DNA of 64,000 nucleotides from Sorex araneus (lineage: Eukaryota > Chordata > Mammalia > Eulipotyphla > Soricidae). Position 1 is the stretch's first letter, and every line of letters starts with the position of its first letter. This document shows, one piece after another, positions 48,855 through 61,225 of this stretch. The notes beneath the pieces are model-generated. The model made no database searches. It was given only the letters and a program-made list of their open reading frames with translations, and was not told the DNA's origin. The stretch spans positions 119,812,678 to 119,876,677 of the forward strand of contig NC_073307.1 of assembly GCF_027595985.1 (NCBI RefSeq), read 5' to 3'. The translations under genes were made by a program, and so were the position numbers.

Positions 48855-50000
48855 TGGGAGATGTCCCCGGTGTGCAAGATGGAGTTCCGCTGCCAATTTC
48901 TGGAATTCTTGTAAATCTGCTCGAGCCTTTCTGGAAAGGTCTGTGAAGGTCATGGCTGGGAGCGTTTGCAGGTAGGTGGCTGGGCAGCATGGTTTGACAG
49001 CCTCTGTAAGCAAGGAACTGGTGGACAAAGTAGACCAGCTCTCACCAGGAGAGACCTCGCCAAGGACTGAAGTCATTGGACCCCTCGAGGTGCTCATTTG
49101 GAGTGCGGAGGTGTAGGACGGTCACTTTCTACTGATCTGCATTTGCCACCCAGGACCCAGCTTTACTGGGTTCTTATCTCACTGGCAGAAAAGAATTTCC
49201 GGGGTAGACAAGCAGTGAAGTAAAATAGATTATATTTGGAGGTTTTTGAAGGTGTGGAAGGAAAGATTGAGAGAGAGAGTGAGAGAGAGAGAGAGATAGA
49301 GGGAGAGAGAAAGAGAAAGAGAGAGAGATGCATTCAAGAGAGAACACAGGCTTCTCCAAGGGCAGAGAGCCATGTGTTCTGTTTGGGTTTGTTTTGTTGG
49401 AACTCCTTGGGCCTCCTGGCTCAGTGTAAAGATCATCCCTCACACATTGGGGAAAATATAGACTACAATTTTTCCGCTAAGAATTCTATTTCAAGCCTGA
49501 GCAATAAGATAGCGGGTGGTGCACTTGGTTTGCACACAACTGACCTGAGTTCCACCCCTGGGGTGAAACAATGATGAGTTCTTTCCACTTATTGTTGTCC
49601 CATAGATCTCTTAAGCTCTGTACCTTTTGAAGGAGAGTTGGGTTTGGTCATACCTGGAGGTGCTCAGGCCTCACTCCTGGCTCTGTGCTCAGGAATCACT
49701 CCTGATGGCGATCAGAGGACCCTGTGAGATGCTGGGGATCTAACTGGAGTCAGCACAAACAAGGATCGAGTCTTAATCCCTGGAATCTCTACAGCCCATC
49801 TCTCCATTGCAAGTCTATTTTTATTTTCACTCATATGTATTGATGCTATTGTTTACCCTCTCCTGGAGGTCACAGATCTGAGCTTTGGTTCCTTCCTTTA
49901 TGTCCTTGAGTCTCTTGTACCTTTATCTTTTTAAAAGTCAGCTACTGTTGATTTCCTCTCTGCTGAATGACTGCTATCCTTTTGCTTGGGAGGGTGTTTA
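48855..50000. other. Upstream flank of SAA copy D
   Basis: Homologous to 17110-18420 and 30700-31810. (GA)n tract at 49266-49329. A degraded minus-strand SINE at about 49640-49745. No exon. Confidence 0.55.
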
Positions 50001-50495
50001 GTCTACACTTAATGGTGCTCATGGGATACTCTCAAATCTATGCTCACCGCTTGCTTCTAAGGTGCTCAAGAGAAGCAGGTAGTGCCAGGGACCAAACCAT
50101 GCTCAGCTGCATGAAGACAATCCTCAACTCCTCTACTATCCCGAACCTTTTAATTTTTTTTTTATCTTTTAGGGTCACACCCGATGATGCCCAGGGGTCA
50201 CTCTTGGCTCTGCACTCAGGAATTTACCCTGGCAGTGCGCAGGAGACCATATGGGATGCTGGAAATGAACCCAGGTGGGCCACCTGCAAAGTAAATGCCC
50301 TACCCACTGTGCCATCTCTCCAGACTCTAGTTTTTGTTTTCTGGGTTTTTTTGCCTTTTCGGTTACATTGTTGATGTACTCAAGAATTTGTTATGGTGGT
50401 GCTTGGGGGGCCATGTGGGATGCTGGGAATCAAACCAGGGTTGGCTGCACGCATGGTCAACACCCTACTCGCTGTGCTTTCGCTCCTGCTCCACT
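50000..50495 (-). repeat. Three minus-strand SINEs, unit D
   Basis: 50000-50130 (worn), 50165-50325 and 50330-50495, matching the trio in B and C. Confidence 0.75.
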
Positions 50496-50525
50496 TTTTT
50501 TTTTAACATTAAATACCTTTATTAG

Positions 50526-50692
50526 GGGCCGGAGCGATAACACAGCAGGTAGGGCGTTTGCCTTGCACGCGGCCGACCCAGGTTCGATCCCCAGAATCCC
50601 ATATGGTCCCCCAGGCACCGCCAGGAGTAATTCCTGAGTGCAAAGCCAGGAGTAACCCCTGACCATCGCTGGGTGTGACCCCAAAAGCAAAA

Positions 50693-50729
<37 letters not shown>
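50526..50729 (+). mobile_element. Young SOR-type SINE with (AAAT)n tail, unit D only
   Basis: Near-consensus: GGGGCCGGAGCGATAACACA head, GGTTCGATCCCC box B, AGGAGTAACCCC tail, then (AAAT)n. Perfect 15-bp duplicates AAATACCTTTATTAG at 50511-50525 and 50730-50744. Confidence 0.92.
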
Positions 50730-50731
<2 letters not shown>

Positions 50732-50762
50732 ATACCTTTATTAGTTAAATTAAAAATAGAGG

Positions 50763-50968
50763 TCTCCAGGATGTTGGAGGGCAGTCATTTTGGTCTTGTA
50801 GTTGGTGAAGAATAGGCGAGCGTTGCGAATATTTTTTCCAGCTTCTGCCACATCGGCCAACACTGCTATTCTTCTCTCTTTGAGGTCTTCTTTTATCACA
50901 TCTCTGCACAGTTTTTTGAACTCGACCTCAGCTTGTGGTTGCTTGAGGCTTGTGCCAAACCACATTGA
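50763..50968 (-). mobile_element. RTE-type non-LTR retrotransposon fragment, nematode-like
   Basis: An open 69-codon stretch on the minus strand reads FKKLCRDVIKEDLKERRIAV, LADVAEAGKNIRNARLFFTN, YKTKMTAL. This basic, helical segment resembles the linker between endonuclease and reverse transcriptase in RTE elements, specifically the nematode form. A horizontally acquired nematode RTE (RTE1_Sar) has been reported in the common shrew; this is probably a piece of it. Assigned from memory of the family, not by a search. It sits where C has 32385-33900. Confidence 0.55.
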
Positions 50969-50974
50969 CAAATG

Positions 50975-51540
50975 AAGATTATTGTGGGAGAGGAAATGTC
51001 TGGGCTGAATCTGCCGGACCAGGGCCCCAATGAGCTCGAGTGCTCCTTCAGGGGAGGGTTAGTTATTTTTGTGATTCTCTCTCTCCTTACTCAGTCATTA
51101 GCAGTGGGCTTTGTGAGTTGATCCCTGGTATTTGTACTCACTTTTTCATGTTCTCATCATCCTCTGGGTCCCCTCAATTATGAACCCTGATATAGCTTCG
51201 CTGTCTCATTCCGCGAGACATTGCCAATTATCGAATGCACCTATGGTGTAAGGAGATTTCATGGGTGTTCTCCGTGTTGACTTTTCTTATGCAGGATCAC
51301 GTCGGGGTCATCTGTGTGGTTGGCTGCCCTCCACTCCGGGCCATCCACTGGCCGCTGGCCCCGAGAGCCGTGGGCTGCCCAGGCCGGCTGTGCCCTGGCA
51401 GGCAGCGGGACTGAAAAGCTCCAGCCCCACCTTTTTATTTTTTTTAATCAAACTATTTTTGAACTTGTTTTATTCTTCCTCTGATATTATTGAACCGAAC
51501 ACTAAGAGAACTCTTGTTTTCAAATCTTCTTCAGACAGTG
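50975..51540. other. Non-repetitive segment shared with unit C
   Basis: Matches 33903-34365 of C (AGGATCACGTCGGGGTCATC in both), then 35513-35610 after the point where C has its L1. No exon recognised. Confidence 0.55.
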
Positions 51541-51722
51541 TTTTTTTTCTTTTTGGGTCACACGGGGCAATGCAAAGGGGTTACTGACTCCTGGCTTATG
51601 AACTGAGGAATTACTCTTGGCGGTGTACGGGAAGGACCATATGGGATGCTGGGAAACAAACCCAGGTCTGCCACCCACATGCAAGGCAAATGCTCTACCC
51701 GCTGTGCTATCACTCCGGCCCC
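51541..51722 (-). repeat. SOR-type SINE, unit D
   Basis: TTTTTTTTCTTTTTGGGTCA start, GCTATCACTCCGGCCCC end. Orthologue of 35622-35794. Confidence 0.85.
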
Positions 51723-51905
51723 TACTCAGCAATTTTAACAGTTCAAAATAGCTGAGGAATTTCCAGGGCCAGATAAATGCCGATTATCATCACCATCACC
51801 GCCACCAACGCCATCATCATCACTGCCACATTTTGTTCCTGGTGCTACATTAGGATTTGTCATGGACCTCATTTCAAATTAGCCCAGCAATGAACAAGGG
51901 CTCCT

Positions 51906-51909
51906 ATTT

Positions 51910-51943
<34 letters not shown>

Positions 51944-51945
51944 AT
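51906..51945. repeat. (AT)n microsatellite
   Basis: TATATATATATATACATATA pattern directly at the T-rich 3' end of the L1 at 51950. Confidence 0.9.
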
Positions 51946-51949
51946 TTTT

Positions 51950-53460
51950 TTTAGATTTTTTAAGAATTGTATTATTGAATCACCATGAGGGATATTTAAA
52001 ACTTATGAGCTTTCATGTTTGCATTTCGTTTACATCCCTGGACCAGTGCCCATTCTCCTCCACCAATGTTCCCATTATCCCTCCCACCACCCCCAACCCA
52101 GCCCCACCAAGCCACCCTACCTCTGAGGCAGCGCATTCCCTTTTCTTCTCACTCCTGTTGGATGATGTAGTTTGCAATAGAGGTATCTAATGGCCATAAT
52201 GTTTGGTCTATAGTCTACTTTCAGCACACAGCTTTCAATCTGAGTGGATCCTCCCAACATTCTCTACTAAGTGTTCCTTTCTCTATCTCAGCTGCCTTTT
52301 CTCCCAGCATGTGAGGCCAGTTTCCAAGCTGTAGGGCAAACCTTATGGTTCTTATCTCTACTACTCTTGGGTATTAGTCTCGAATTCTGCTACTTTATAT
52401 TCCACAAATGAGTGCAATTTTCTTTTTTTTTATTAAAAAAGCATTTATTATCACTCTCAGAAAAGTGAAAATCAAAACAACAATGAGGTATCACCTCATA
52501 CTAGCAAGAATGGTCTATATTTTTTTTTATAATTTATTTATTTTTAATTAGAGAATCACCGTGAGGGTACAGTTACAGATTTATACACTTTTGTGCTTAT
52601 ACTTCCCTCATACAAAGTTCGGGAACCCATCCCTTCACCAGTGCCCATTCTCCACCACCCGTAAACCCAGCGTCCCTCCCACCCTCCCCAATCCCATCTT
52701 CCCCCCACCCCACCCTGCCACTGTGGCAGGGCATTCCCTTCTGTTCTCTCTCTCTAATTAGCTGTTGTGGTTTGCAATAAAGGTGTTGAGTGGCCGCTGT
52801 GCTCAGTCTCTATCCTTCATTCAGACCGCAACTCCCTTCCCCCACATGGCCTTCGACTACAATGTAGTTGGTGATCGCTTCTCTGAGTTGCCCTTTCCCC
52901 GGAACGTGAGGCCAGCCTCGAAGCCATGGGGTCAACCTCCTGGTACTTATTTCTACAGTTCTTGGGTATTAGTCTCCCAATGAGTGCAATTTTCTATGTC
53001 TGTCTCTCTCTTTCTGACTCATTTCACTGAACATGATCATTCCATATTGATCCACTTTTATGCAAATTTTGTGATTTCATCTTTTCTAACAGCTGCATAG
53101 TATTCCATTGTGTAGATATACCAAGGTTTTTTTGAACCAGTCAACTCTTGTGGGGCACTCCGGTTTTTTCCAGATTTTGGCTATTGTAAACAGTGCTGCA
53201 ATGAACATACAAATGCAGATGTCATTTCTAATATAGCCATTTGCCTCTTTGCAATAGACTCGTATAGCAAAGTTGCAGGCCATAAAATCAATACCCAAAA
53301 GGCCATGACTTTGCTATACAGAAATAATAAGAGAGAAGAGTGACATGAAAAAAGCAATCCCATTCACAATTGGACCTCAAAATATCAAGTACCTCAGAAT
53401 CAGCTTAACTAAGGAGGTAAAGGACTTGTATGGGAAAGGGCTCCTATTTGTAAGGTCAAG
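51950..53460 (-). mobile_element. Twin-primed L1 of unit D, split by a nested L1
   Basis: Antisense 3' part 51950-52423 and 52996-53250 (reverse strand MFIAALFTIAKIWKKPECP, the ORF2 C-terminus), then sense ORF2 from about 53255 to 53460, as in B and C. Interrupted by the element at 52424-52979. Confidence 0.85.
52424..52979 (-). mobile_element. Nested L1 insertion with 16-bp target duplication, unit D only
   Basis: Perfect duplicates ATGAGTGCAATTTTCT at 52408-52423 and 52980-52995. Inside, 52440-52508 is sense ORF2 (GTGAAAATCAAAACAACAAT, the KIKTTMRYHL region) and 52515-52979 antisense 3' end, so this element too looks 5'-inverted. B and C have the empty site. Confidence 0.85.
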
Positions 53461-54690
53461 GTGTTACCTCTGACACTACTGACTTTGGGAAATTATCGAT
53501 GCTCTTTTGTTGGAGAAGCAAGATCAGAGATGATTTTAAAGGCAGACAGGAGCTGGAGAGATGGGACGGCAGGTGGGACACTTGCCTTGCCTGAGGCCAA
53601 CCTAGCTCGATCCCTGGCAACCCCTATAGTCTCCTGTGCATCACCAGGAGTAATTCCTGAGTGCAGAGCTAGGGTGAGCCCTGAGCACTGCTAGGCGTGA
53701 ACTAAAAGAAATAAACATAAAAAGGCAAAGAGAATGGAGAGGAATAGTGAGACAAGGTTGAGGAGAGGGGTATGCATATTGGACCCCATAGAAATAGAAC
53801 CATAATTGGGAAATACCCGAGGGAATGAAGGATGAAGATCTAGCAGTGTCCTTTAGGCACGAGACACATGCAGACAGGACCAACTCTTATGCCTAGTTTG
53901 CCGCCTCAAGAGCACAGTATGATATGATTAATATTGCAGCTCTGCCTCCTCTAACAAACTTTTCTACATGCATTATGGGCTGTCACAATACACAAGCAAT
54001 TCACTTAGATAATCCACACCCGTCAGGCGTCCACTGAAGTGCTACATAAAATCCCACATCATGTGATGCAATCTCCAAATTTATGTTAACATAAGAGTAT
54101 AAAAATTAGAGCTTGAGCACAATAGAGCCAACTACAATTCCTTTTGTTGGAATGGGTAGGGTGAGAGGGACACATTTAGCGGGATTGAGGGTTTATTTCT
54201 GCCTCTGTCCTCAGGAATCCTTTTGCTGGCAGGGGGTGTTCAGGAGTCACATGGTTACAGGGTTCAAACCCAGATAGCTTTGTGCATGGAAAATGCCAAA
54301 CTCGCTGTACTATCGGGTTCCTCAATAATAGTTGCTTAGGCTGATGCTCTCCTGATTTTTCCAGACGTGGTGGTTAATCTTTCTGAATTTTATGGACAAG
54401 GCGCTACACAAAATTCTGTCTCTAATTCTGTTTCATTGTTCAGCTACCCAGAGAGTTCTCTCCCTCAACTCCCTTTCCTGCCATCTTGGCCCCACTTCCT
54501 CTTAGATTTCACTTTGTTTGTTTTTGGCCCACCCAGTAGTGCACATGGATTACTTTTTACTCTGCATTCAGGACTTACTCCTGGCAGTGCTCAGGGTATC
54601 ATATAGAATGCTGGGTATCGAACCTGAGTTGGCCACCTGCAGGCAAACACCTCCCTGTCAGACTATGTCTATGGCACTTGGATTTCATTT
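53461..54690. other. Intergenic stretch before the orphan promoter, unit D
   Basis: Homologous to 20340-21600. SINEs: plus 53550-53705, minus 54180-54320, minus 54525-54670. No exon. Confidence 0.6.
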
Positions 54691-54924
54691 CTGACAACTG
54701 CCAGATACACCAGCAGGGATCATCCTGAAAAAAACAGACTTCAAGCCTTCGAGATGGGGTCCCTGTCCTCCCAAACCCCACAGTCCAGCAGCCTAGATGC
54801 CCGAATCCAGGTGCTCCAATATGCACCATGACCTCAGGTGCCCTCTCAGCCAGGCTGCCCCTCACAGCACAGCTGGACTCCTGGCCCAGGTCACAGGCAA
54901 ACAGCAAACAGCCCTGTGTGCTCA

Positions 54925-55165
54925 GGTTTACACAACCAGGACCATAACCTGAGGATGAAGAAACCACTGATGTCTGAGTAGTTTTCCTGTGCAATTTTCC
55001 AGAATTATGGTTTGCAGGGACTTTCCGGGGCTCCACACCTGCCCTTTCTTCTCTCCCCATGACGCCTGTAGGAAGGAGCACTGGCGGGGCAGTAGATCTC
55101 CCGGGCCAGAGGGACCAGCAGCTCCACTGGAAATGAGGGAGGGGCTGCTCCCGAAAGTGATCGAC
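54925..55165 (+). promoter_or_regulatory. Orphan plus-strand SAA promoter, unit D
   Basis: Third copy; kB site GGGACTTTCC at 55017-55026, again without TATA (CACTGGCGGGGCAG). It is the partner, head to head, of the intact copy D about 6 kb away. Confidence 0.68.
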
Positions 55166-55179
55166 ATAACTCAGCTTAC

Positions 55180-56420
55180 TCAGTTCCCTCTTTCTGAATT
55201 AGATTGCAGTTTCCTTAAAATGAAACAGAACAAAATTTTCCTCCTCTGGGCCTAACAGATAGCACAGGGGTTAAGGTGCTTGCCTTGCAAACTCAAACTG
55301 CAGTTCCGTGACCAACACCACATTGCTCCCCTGAGCACTGCCAGGAACAATCCCCAAGACCCTCTCAGTGTGGCATCACGAACCACCCCTAGGACCCGTG
55401 GACCCTTGAGTACTCTCAAGGACTGGAGCTTCTGCCTTAGACTGTGTGGTAAGATGTGCCAGGTGTATGAAGAGCTTTATAGCAGAGAGAAAATCCACAA
55501 GATTCACATCACTAAGGTCAGCTTTTTTTTTCTTTTGGCTACACCCAGCGTTGCTCAGATTTGTTTCCTCTGGTTCTGCACTCAGGGATCATACCTGGCA
55601 GTGCTCAGGGGATTCTATGGGATGCCAGGAATGGACCACAGGTTGGTTGCGTGCAAAGCAAGGGCTCTACCTTCTGTACTATATTATTCTTACTCCTCAC
55701 GGAGGTTCCTTTCTTTCCTTTTGTTCCTTTTAGGATCACACCTGGTGATACTCTGGGTTTATTCCTACTCTGCACTCAGCAATCACTCCTAGTGGTGCTC
55801 CGGGGACCATATGGGATTCCAGGGACTGAAACCAGCTTGGACCTCATACAAAACTAATGCCCAACACATTATACTATGAATTCGCCTCCAGTGACCCCAA
55901 CTGAGTTCTTAGAGATAACACAACCTTTATTCTAAGCCAGAAATCCTTGTCCCAGCCAGCTGGGGTCATCCAACTCCTGCCTATAGCGAACATGAATATG
56001 AGTCCGGAACAGTATACAGTTCCCCTCAGGACATTGCATGAAGCATGATCATCTGTCCAAAGGCTGTCCAGTCCTTTTTAAAATTCTTTGACACATCTGT
56101 CAGGGCTCAGGGCTTACTCCTGGAGGAACTTAGAGACCATAAAAGTTGCCAGGGATCAAACACTGCAGGAGAGGTCAGCTGCATGCAAGACAAACGCCCT
56201 ACTCACTGTAATATATCTCTGGCCCTGACCCTTCTTTCTTTTCCTCTTCCCCCTTCATTTCTCTTTTTTTTATTCTTTCCCAATAGGTTTATTCAAAGAG
56301 AGCTTCTGAATAGGGTTTGCTGGCACTGCTTTCAGACAATGGTGTCTAGTTACAGGTTAATATGTTCAGGTTGTTCTAGTGTGAATCCTGCCCTTGTAAC
56401 TGAGTACAGGTGAGAACTAT
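55180..56420. other. Downstream of orphan promoter, unit D
   Basis: SINEs: plus 55245-55380, minus 55545-55690, minus 55730-55870, minus 56095-56225. Minus-strand AATAAA at about 55928 and 56290 as in unit C. No SAA exon. Confidence 0.55.
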
Positions 56421-56595
56421 TTTTTTTTTTGCTTTTTGGGTCACACCCGGCAATGCACAGGGGTTACTCCTGGCTCTGCACTCAGGAACCACCCCTGGCA
56501 GTGCTCAGGGGACCATATGGGATGCTGGGAATTGAACCCGGGTCGGCCGCGTGCAAGGCAAAGGTCCTACCCGCTGTGCTATCGCTCCAGCCCCC
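56421..56595 (-). mobile_element. Young SOR-type SINE at the D/E boundary
   Basis: T run, GCTTTTTGGGTCACACCCGG to CTATCGCTCCAGCCCCC; perfect 13-bp duplicates AGGTGAGAACTAT at 56408-56420 and 56596-56608. Unit C (39850) has the empty site; window position 1 lies inside the other copy of the same insertion. Confidence 0.93.
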
Positions 56596-58569
56596 AGGTG
56601 AGAACTATTAACACACGCCAAGGATGCTCTAGGAATCCACACTGCCATGTCACTTGGACTCACTGGCCAGAGATAGAAACAGATCTCAGGAGCTGTCCTC
56701 AGTACTTTGAGGATTTGCCAGCCCTTGGCATGGGAAAGTAAGATAGTCAGCTGCTTGAACTTGAGAATTTTGGGCAGGTCAGGCCTCTTCCCCCACTAGA
56801 AGCTGGGAAACTGAGGCTCAGAGCAGCCTGGGGGTTTTTTTTGGGCGATTTTGTTTAGGAAAGATTCAAGATAAAACATAGTTAGGAATAAGTTAGCTAT
56901 ACAGAGGTTCAAAGTAGAAGAGAACAAATACTGGGTAAGTACTAAACATGAGCTCATAAGAAGCAATTTGACTTAAATCAACTCCTTTGTATCTTCATTA
57001 TTTCATAAATTCTGTGTGTCAATCCCATGACACCAAGTCCTATCTCAGTACTTTTGCAATATTCTCATGTAACGTGTAAAGGTCAACTCCTATAAATTAT
57101 ACTTTGTCTTCATGTGTCCAGGACAAGAAACTTCTGCTTCCTGATGGCCGAGAATTGTTCCACTCCACCAGAAAGGGACAAGTAATACTGTAGTTGAGAC
57201 ATGGGTGGCGGCACTGTGACCGTTCAGAATTGGATTCCAGAGTACTCTCTTCAGCAGTGAATGTCCAATCATTACTGTACCACAGCAGGTAGGGAGTTTG
57301 CCTTGCACTCGGCTGACATGAAAGATTAATTGCTCAGTCCCTCTGGGAGAGCCCTTCAAGCTGCTAAGAGCATCCCGCCCACAGGGCAGAGCCTGGCAAG
57401 CTACGTGTGGTGCATTCGATATGCCAAAAACAATAACAACAAGTTTTGTAATGGAGATATTACTGGTGCCTGCTCGAGGAAATCGATGAACAACAGGAGG
57501 ACAGTGATACAATGTTACAACTCATCTTTGGTTGAGAAATACGGGCAGTCCCAGAGAGAGTCAGATGGCAGAGGGTTACTTAAAGTGTACTCCCCAAAGG
57601 AGGTAGGCTGGTCCTGCACTTGAACAAACACATTCAGCAGGTTCAGGCGCTTGGTTCATGATCTCCCAACATACAATGTGGATTGCTGAATCTTCTTCCA
57701 CCCAGGCCTGCTGAGACCAGAGAAACTGATCACAATTCTCAAGCATGCTTTGTACCAAGGCTCTGAAATCGCAAAGGAAAGAAACAGGCACATTTACTTC
57801 TCATTTTCACGTTTCCAAAAACCTTAACATACGGGGATGGAAGATAGCTCTAAGGGCAGGAGTGCTTGTCCATCAGTTTGACCCCCAGTACCACAGAAGG
57901 CCAGGCAAGGCTGGGCTTAGTCCTGGTGGCCTCACACCACTACTTGGCAGGCCCTCCTGCACAAAGAAAACCAAACAAACTAAAAGCCTATGAGGAATTG
58001 AAAAAGCTACTGATTCTGTGCGTTTAAAAAATGCAATCAATGGCAAGATATTACAAAGGTCAGGGCCCTGGCCTTGCACAATACCACCCCGGGTTCTATT
58101 CCAAGCCCCCTATATGCTTCCCCCTAACCTGCCAGGAATGACTCTTTTTTAAAAAAAAATTTTTAGTGAATCACTGTGATGTACAGTTACTAGGTTATGA
58201 ACTTTTGTGTCTGCATTTCACTCATACAGTGATCTTTTACCATCCCTGCACTAGTGCTCATTCTCCTCCACCAATGATCCCAGTATCCCTCTCACCATCC
58301 CTACCCAAACATCCACCACCCCAACCTATCTCTTTGGAAGCGTATTCCCTTTTGTTCTCACTCTTTTTTGGGTGTTGTAGTTTGCAGTAGAGGTATTCAG
58401 TTGTCTTCATATTCAGTCAATAATCTACTTTCAGCTCGATCTTGGAATCTGAATGGGTCCTCCCAACATCCTCTACTTAGTGTTCCTTCTCTATCTAAGC
58501 TGCCCGGAATGACTCTTGAGCACAGGGCCGGGAGGAAGTCCTGAGAAAAGCCAGGTGTTGCTGAAAAAC

Positions 58570-58655
<86 letters not shown>

Positions 58656-60465
58656 GAAGGAAGGAAGGAAGGAAGGAAGGAAGGAAGGAAGGAAGAAGGG
58701 AGGCTATGGGCTATAATTATAATATATCAAGTAAAGCGTTCACCCCGCATGCAGCCAACCTGAGTTTGATCCCATACCACATGGTCCTAAAACACTGACA
58801 GGGGTCATTGCTGAGTAAAGATCTAGGAGTAACCGCTGGGTATCAACTGGTGTGGTACCAAAGAGAAACAAACAAAAAATATTATCAATAGAGTGAAAAG
58901 GTACCCTATAGGAAAGGAATTCTGTCCTACAGGAGAAAATATTTGCAGATCATATTTGATAAAGGGTTTGTATCCAGGATATATAACGAACTCATCTGAC
59001 CAAAAACAAATAAGGGTCAACCAGATGGTACATTGGGTGGGGAGTTTGCCTTGTATGTGGCTGGCCAGGGTTGAATCCCTAGAATCCCATATCAGTAGAA
59101 CTGTGGTTCTCAGAGGGCTATTTGGAGGAGATAACTAAAAATTATTGCTGAATGGGTATGAAGCTCCAGTTTGTTGAAGAGACATAAAGGAATTAAAAGT
59201 TTCAGGGACTGGAGTGATAGTCCAGTGAGTATGGCTGGTTTGATTTACGGCATCTGATATAGTCCCTGAGCACCACCAGGAGTAATTCCTGAGTGCAGAG
59301 CCAGGAGTAGCCCTTAGCATTGCCGGGTGTGACCAAAATAGGGAAAGAAAAGTTTAGTTCTGCAAGATGTAAAGATTTGAAACTGGCTGTGTAATTTTAA
59401 TCTTGTGAATATACTTTACAATACTTAACAAGTGGGTAAGACGGTGATTTTGGTATCAGTATTTTACCACCGTAAAATACTAAAAGTCGGACTGAGATAA
59501 TGAGCTATTTGGTAGTAAGAACAGCCTTCTGCATTTTCTGTCCACCCCAGGACTGCTCTGGGCTACTATCAGATTATTGCTTGGAGGACTGTGTAGCTAT
59601 AATTCGAGGTTGTGAGCACTCCCAGAAGTGCTCAGGAGCTATTTCTGAATCTGTATTGGCAAGCTGCACCCAGAAATGCTTGGGGGATCAAAGTGAGATC
59701 TGCAGTACACAAGGCAAGCACCTTACCCTGTGCTGTCTCTCTCATTCTCCCAGTAACAGTCTTAAAGACACAAGTCATATCAGGTTTTGGTATAACTAAA
59801 CAATGTTTTGGTCATGACTGAACAAAGTATACGATCCTCTTCCTTTTCCTTTTTCCTTTTATCAGTGCTCAGGGGAGCATATGGAATGCCGGGGATTCAA
59901 CCCTGGTTGGCTGCGTGCAAGCCAAGAGCCCTACCCACTGAACTATAGCTCCTGCCCCTTAGTCTCTTCCTAATCCCTTTGATTGACAGCCTTGCCACCT
60001 CTAAATCTGTGAGGTGCTACATTCTCCAGCACTCCTTAGAGGGCACAATAAGCCACCAGAGACAAGTTTCACCTCTGCCTTTATCTCAGCAATCCTCAGG
60101 ATATCACAGGTTCTGGTAAACTCTCTGAGAGCTCATGGGTCAGACTGCCCTCCCGCAGCAGTGAACAGGCCTGATCCGTGCCCATGTGGTCTTAGCCAAC
60201 AGTAGTGCCACGTGACCCAAGCATTTTAGGTAATCAATCCTAAGAGGAAGTGATGCCAAAGGCCAGATTCTCTAGTCAACAGATAGGACTTTTGACTTGC
60301 ACGTGAAGTTCAATCCCTGGCATCCGTATGGTCCCCCAGCTCCCACCAGGATTGATTTCTGAGCACAAAGCCAGGAGTAACCCTTGAGCTCCAGCAGGTG
60401 TGACTCCAAAGCAAAACTAAACAAAAAGAAAAGGATTATTCCTTCGCCCATTATTCTCTCATTCA
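56530..60465. repeat. Near-identical copy of window bases 1 to about 3890
   Basis: Offset 56529 at the start. Differences are few: scattered single bases, a 3-bp indel near 57490, microsatellite length and composition, a 4-bp indel near 60235. It contains the same SINEs, the L1 with target duplication and the purine tract as unit A. After about 60465 the similarity to A drops and E follows B. Confidence 0.88.
58570..58695 (+). repeat. (GAAA)n/(GGAA)n tract, unit E
   Basis: AAAG units followed by about 40 bp of GGAA; the A allele at 2041 is pure AAAG, so this locus has already drifted. Confidence 0.95.
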
Positions 60466-60599
60466 CATTCAGTCATTGTGAACCTTTCACAAGCTCCTAA
60501 GGATGAGATAAGCATCGGAGGGGCTTTTAAAAAGCCTCTCCAGGATCGGGAAAATACTGAAACCCAGCTACCGATGACTCCTATGGAACAGGTCTTTAG

Positions 60600-61225
60600 C
60601 TCCGTTTAATCAGCATTTTTCCCGAGAAGGGACACACTCCGTCCCGCGCTGGGGAAAGGCAGCGGGAAGCTCGCGAAGCTCCCGGCCCCGCTCCAGCCAG
60701 GGCAAATGTGCAAAAGCAGCCTGGGGGTTGGGCGGGGCGGGTGCACCTGGGTGAGTCCGCTGAGCAAGAGGAAGAGCCAGTGCTTGCTGTGCACCCTGTC
60801 CCCTATGCAGTCCCCCAGGCCTCGTCCTCCTCCCGCCACAGCGCCCCCTGCCGCCCGCGGGCCCTGTGGCTTTAGCAGCGCGCTGTGTCTACTATGGGAC
60901 TCGCCCCTAGGGCCCATGTCCGGGGAACTGTTTTTTTTTTTTTTTTAGAATATTTCCTCCCTTTATTAATTTTTTTGAATAAACATTTTAAATTTTATTT
61001 TAAGAGACTTGTTCCCAGTAATTGTTCCCATTCCATATTTCAACACCAATCCCACCACCATGACACCTTCCAACAACCATTATTTTGGATTTTCCCACCA
61101 CCACCACCCAAGCCTGCCCCCTAGCAGATGCTAAATTACTTATTTTGCATTGCTCAGAATGAAGAGTATGAGATGTTGCTTCTGGAATTCTAAAATTGTT
61201 TGGGGTTGGAGGCATCTCTGCGGCC
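60600..61225. other. CpG-rich block and L1-like fragment, unit E
   Basis: 60612-60925 CpG-rich block with GGGGGTTGGGCGGGGCGGG (about 60722); 60940-61225 antisense L1-like fragment. The first part follows B (CCCGAGAAGGGACACACTC), while AAGAGGAAGAGCCAGTGC follows A. Confidence 0.6.

Noticed and set aside
54599-55081. Minus-strand 160-codon frame over the orphan promoter, also at 38149 and 21595
   Set aside because: It runs antisense across the C/EBP and kB sites, resembles no protein I know, and the similarity among copies is explained by duplication.
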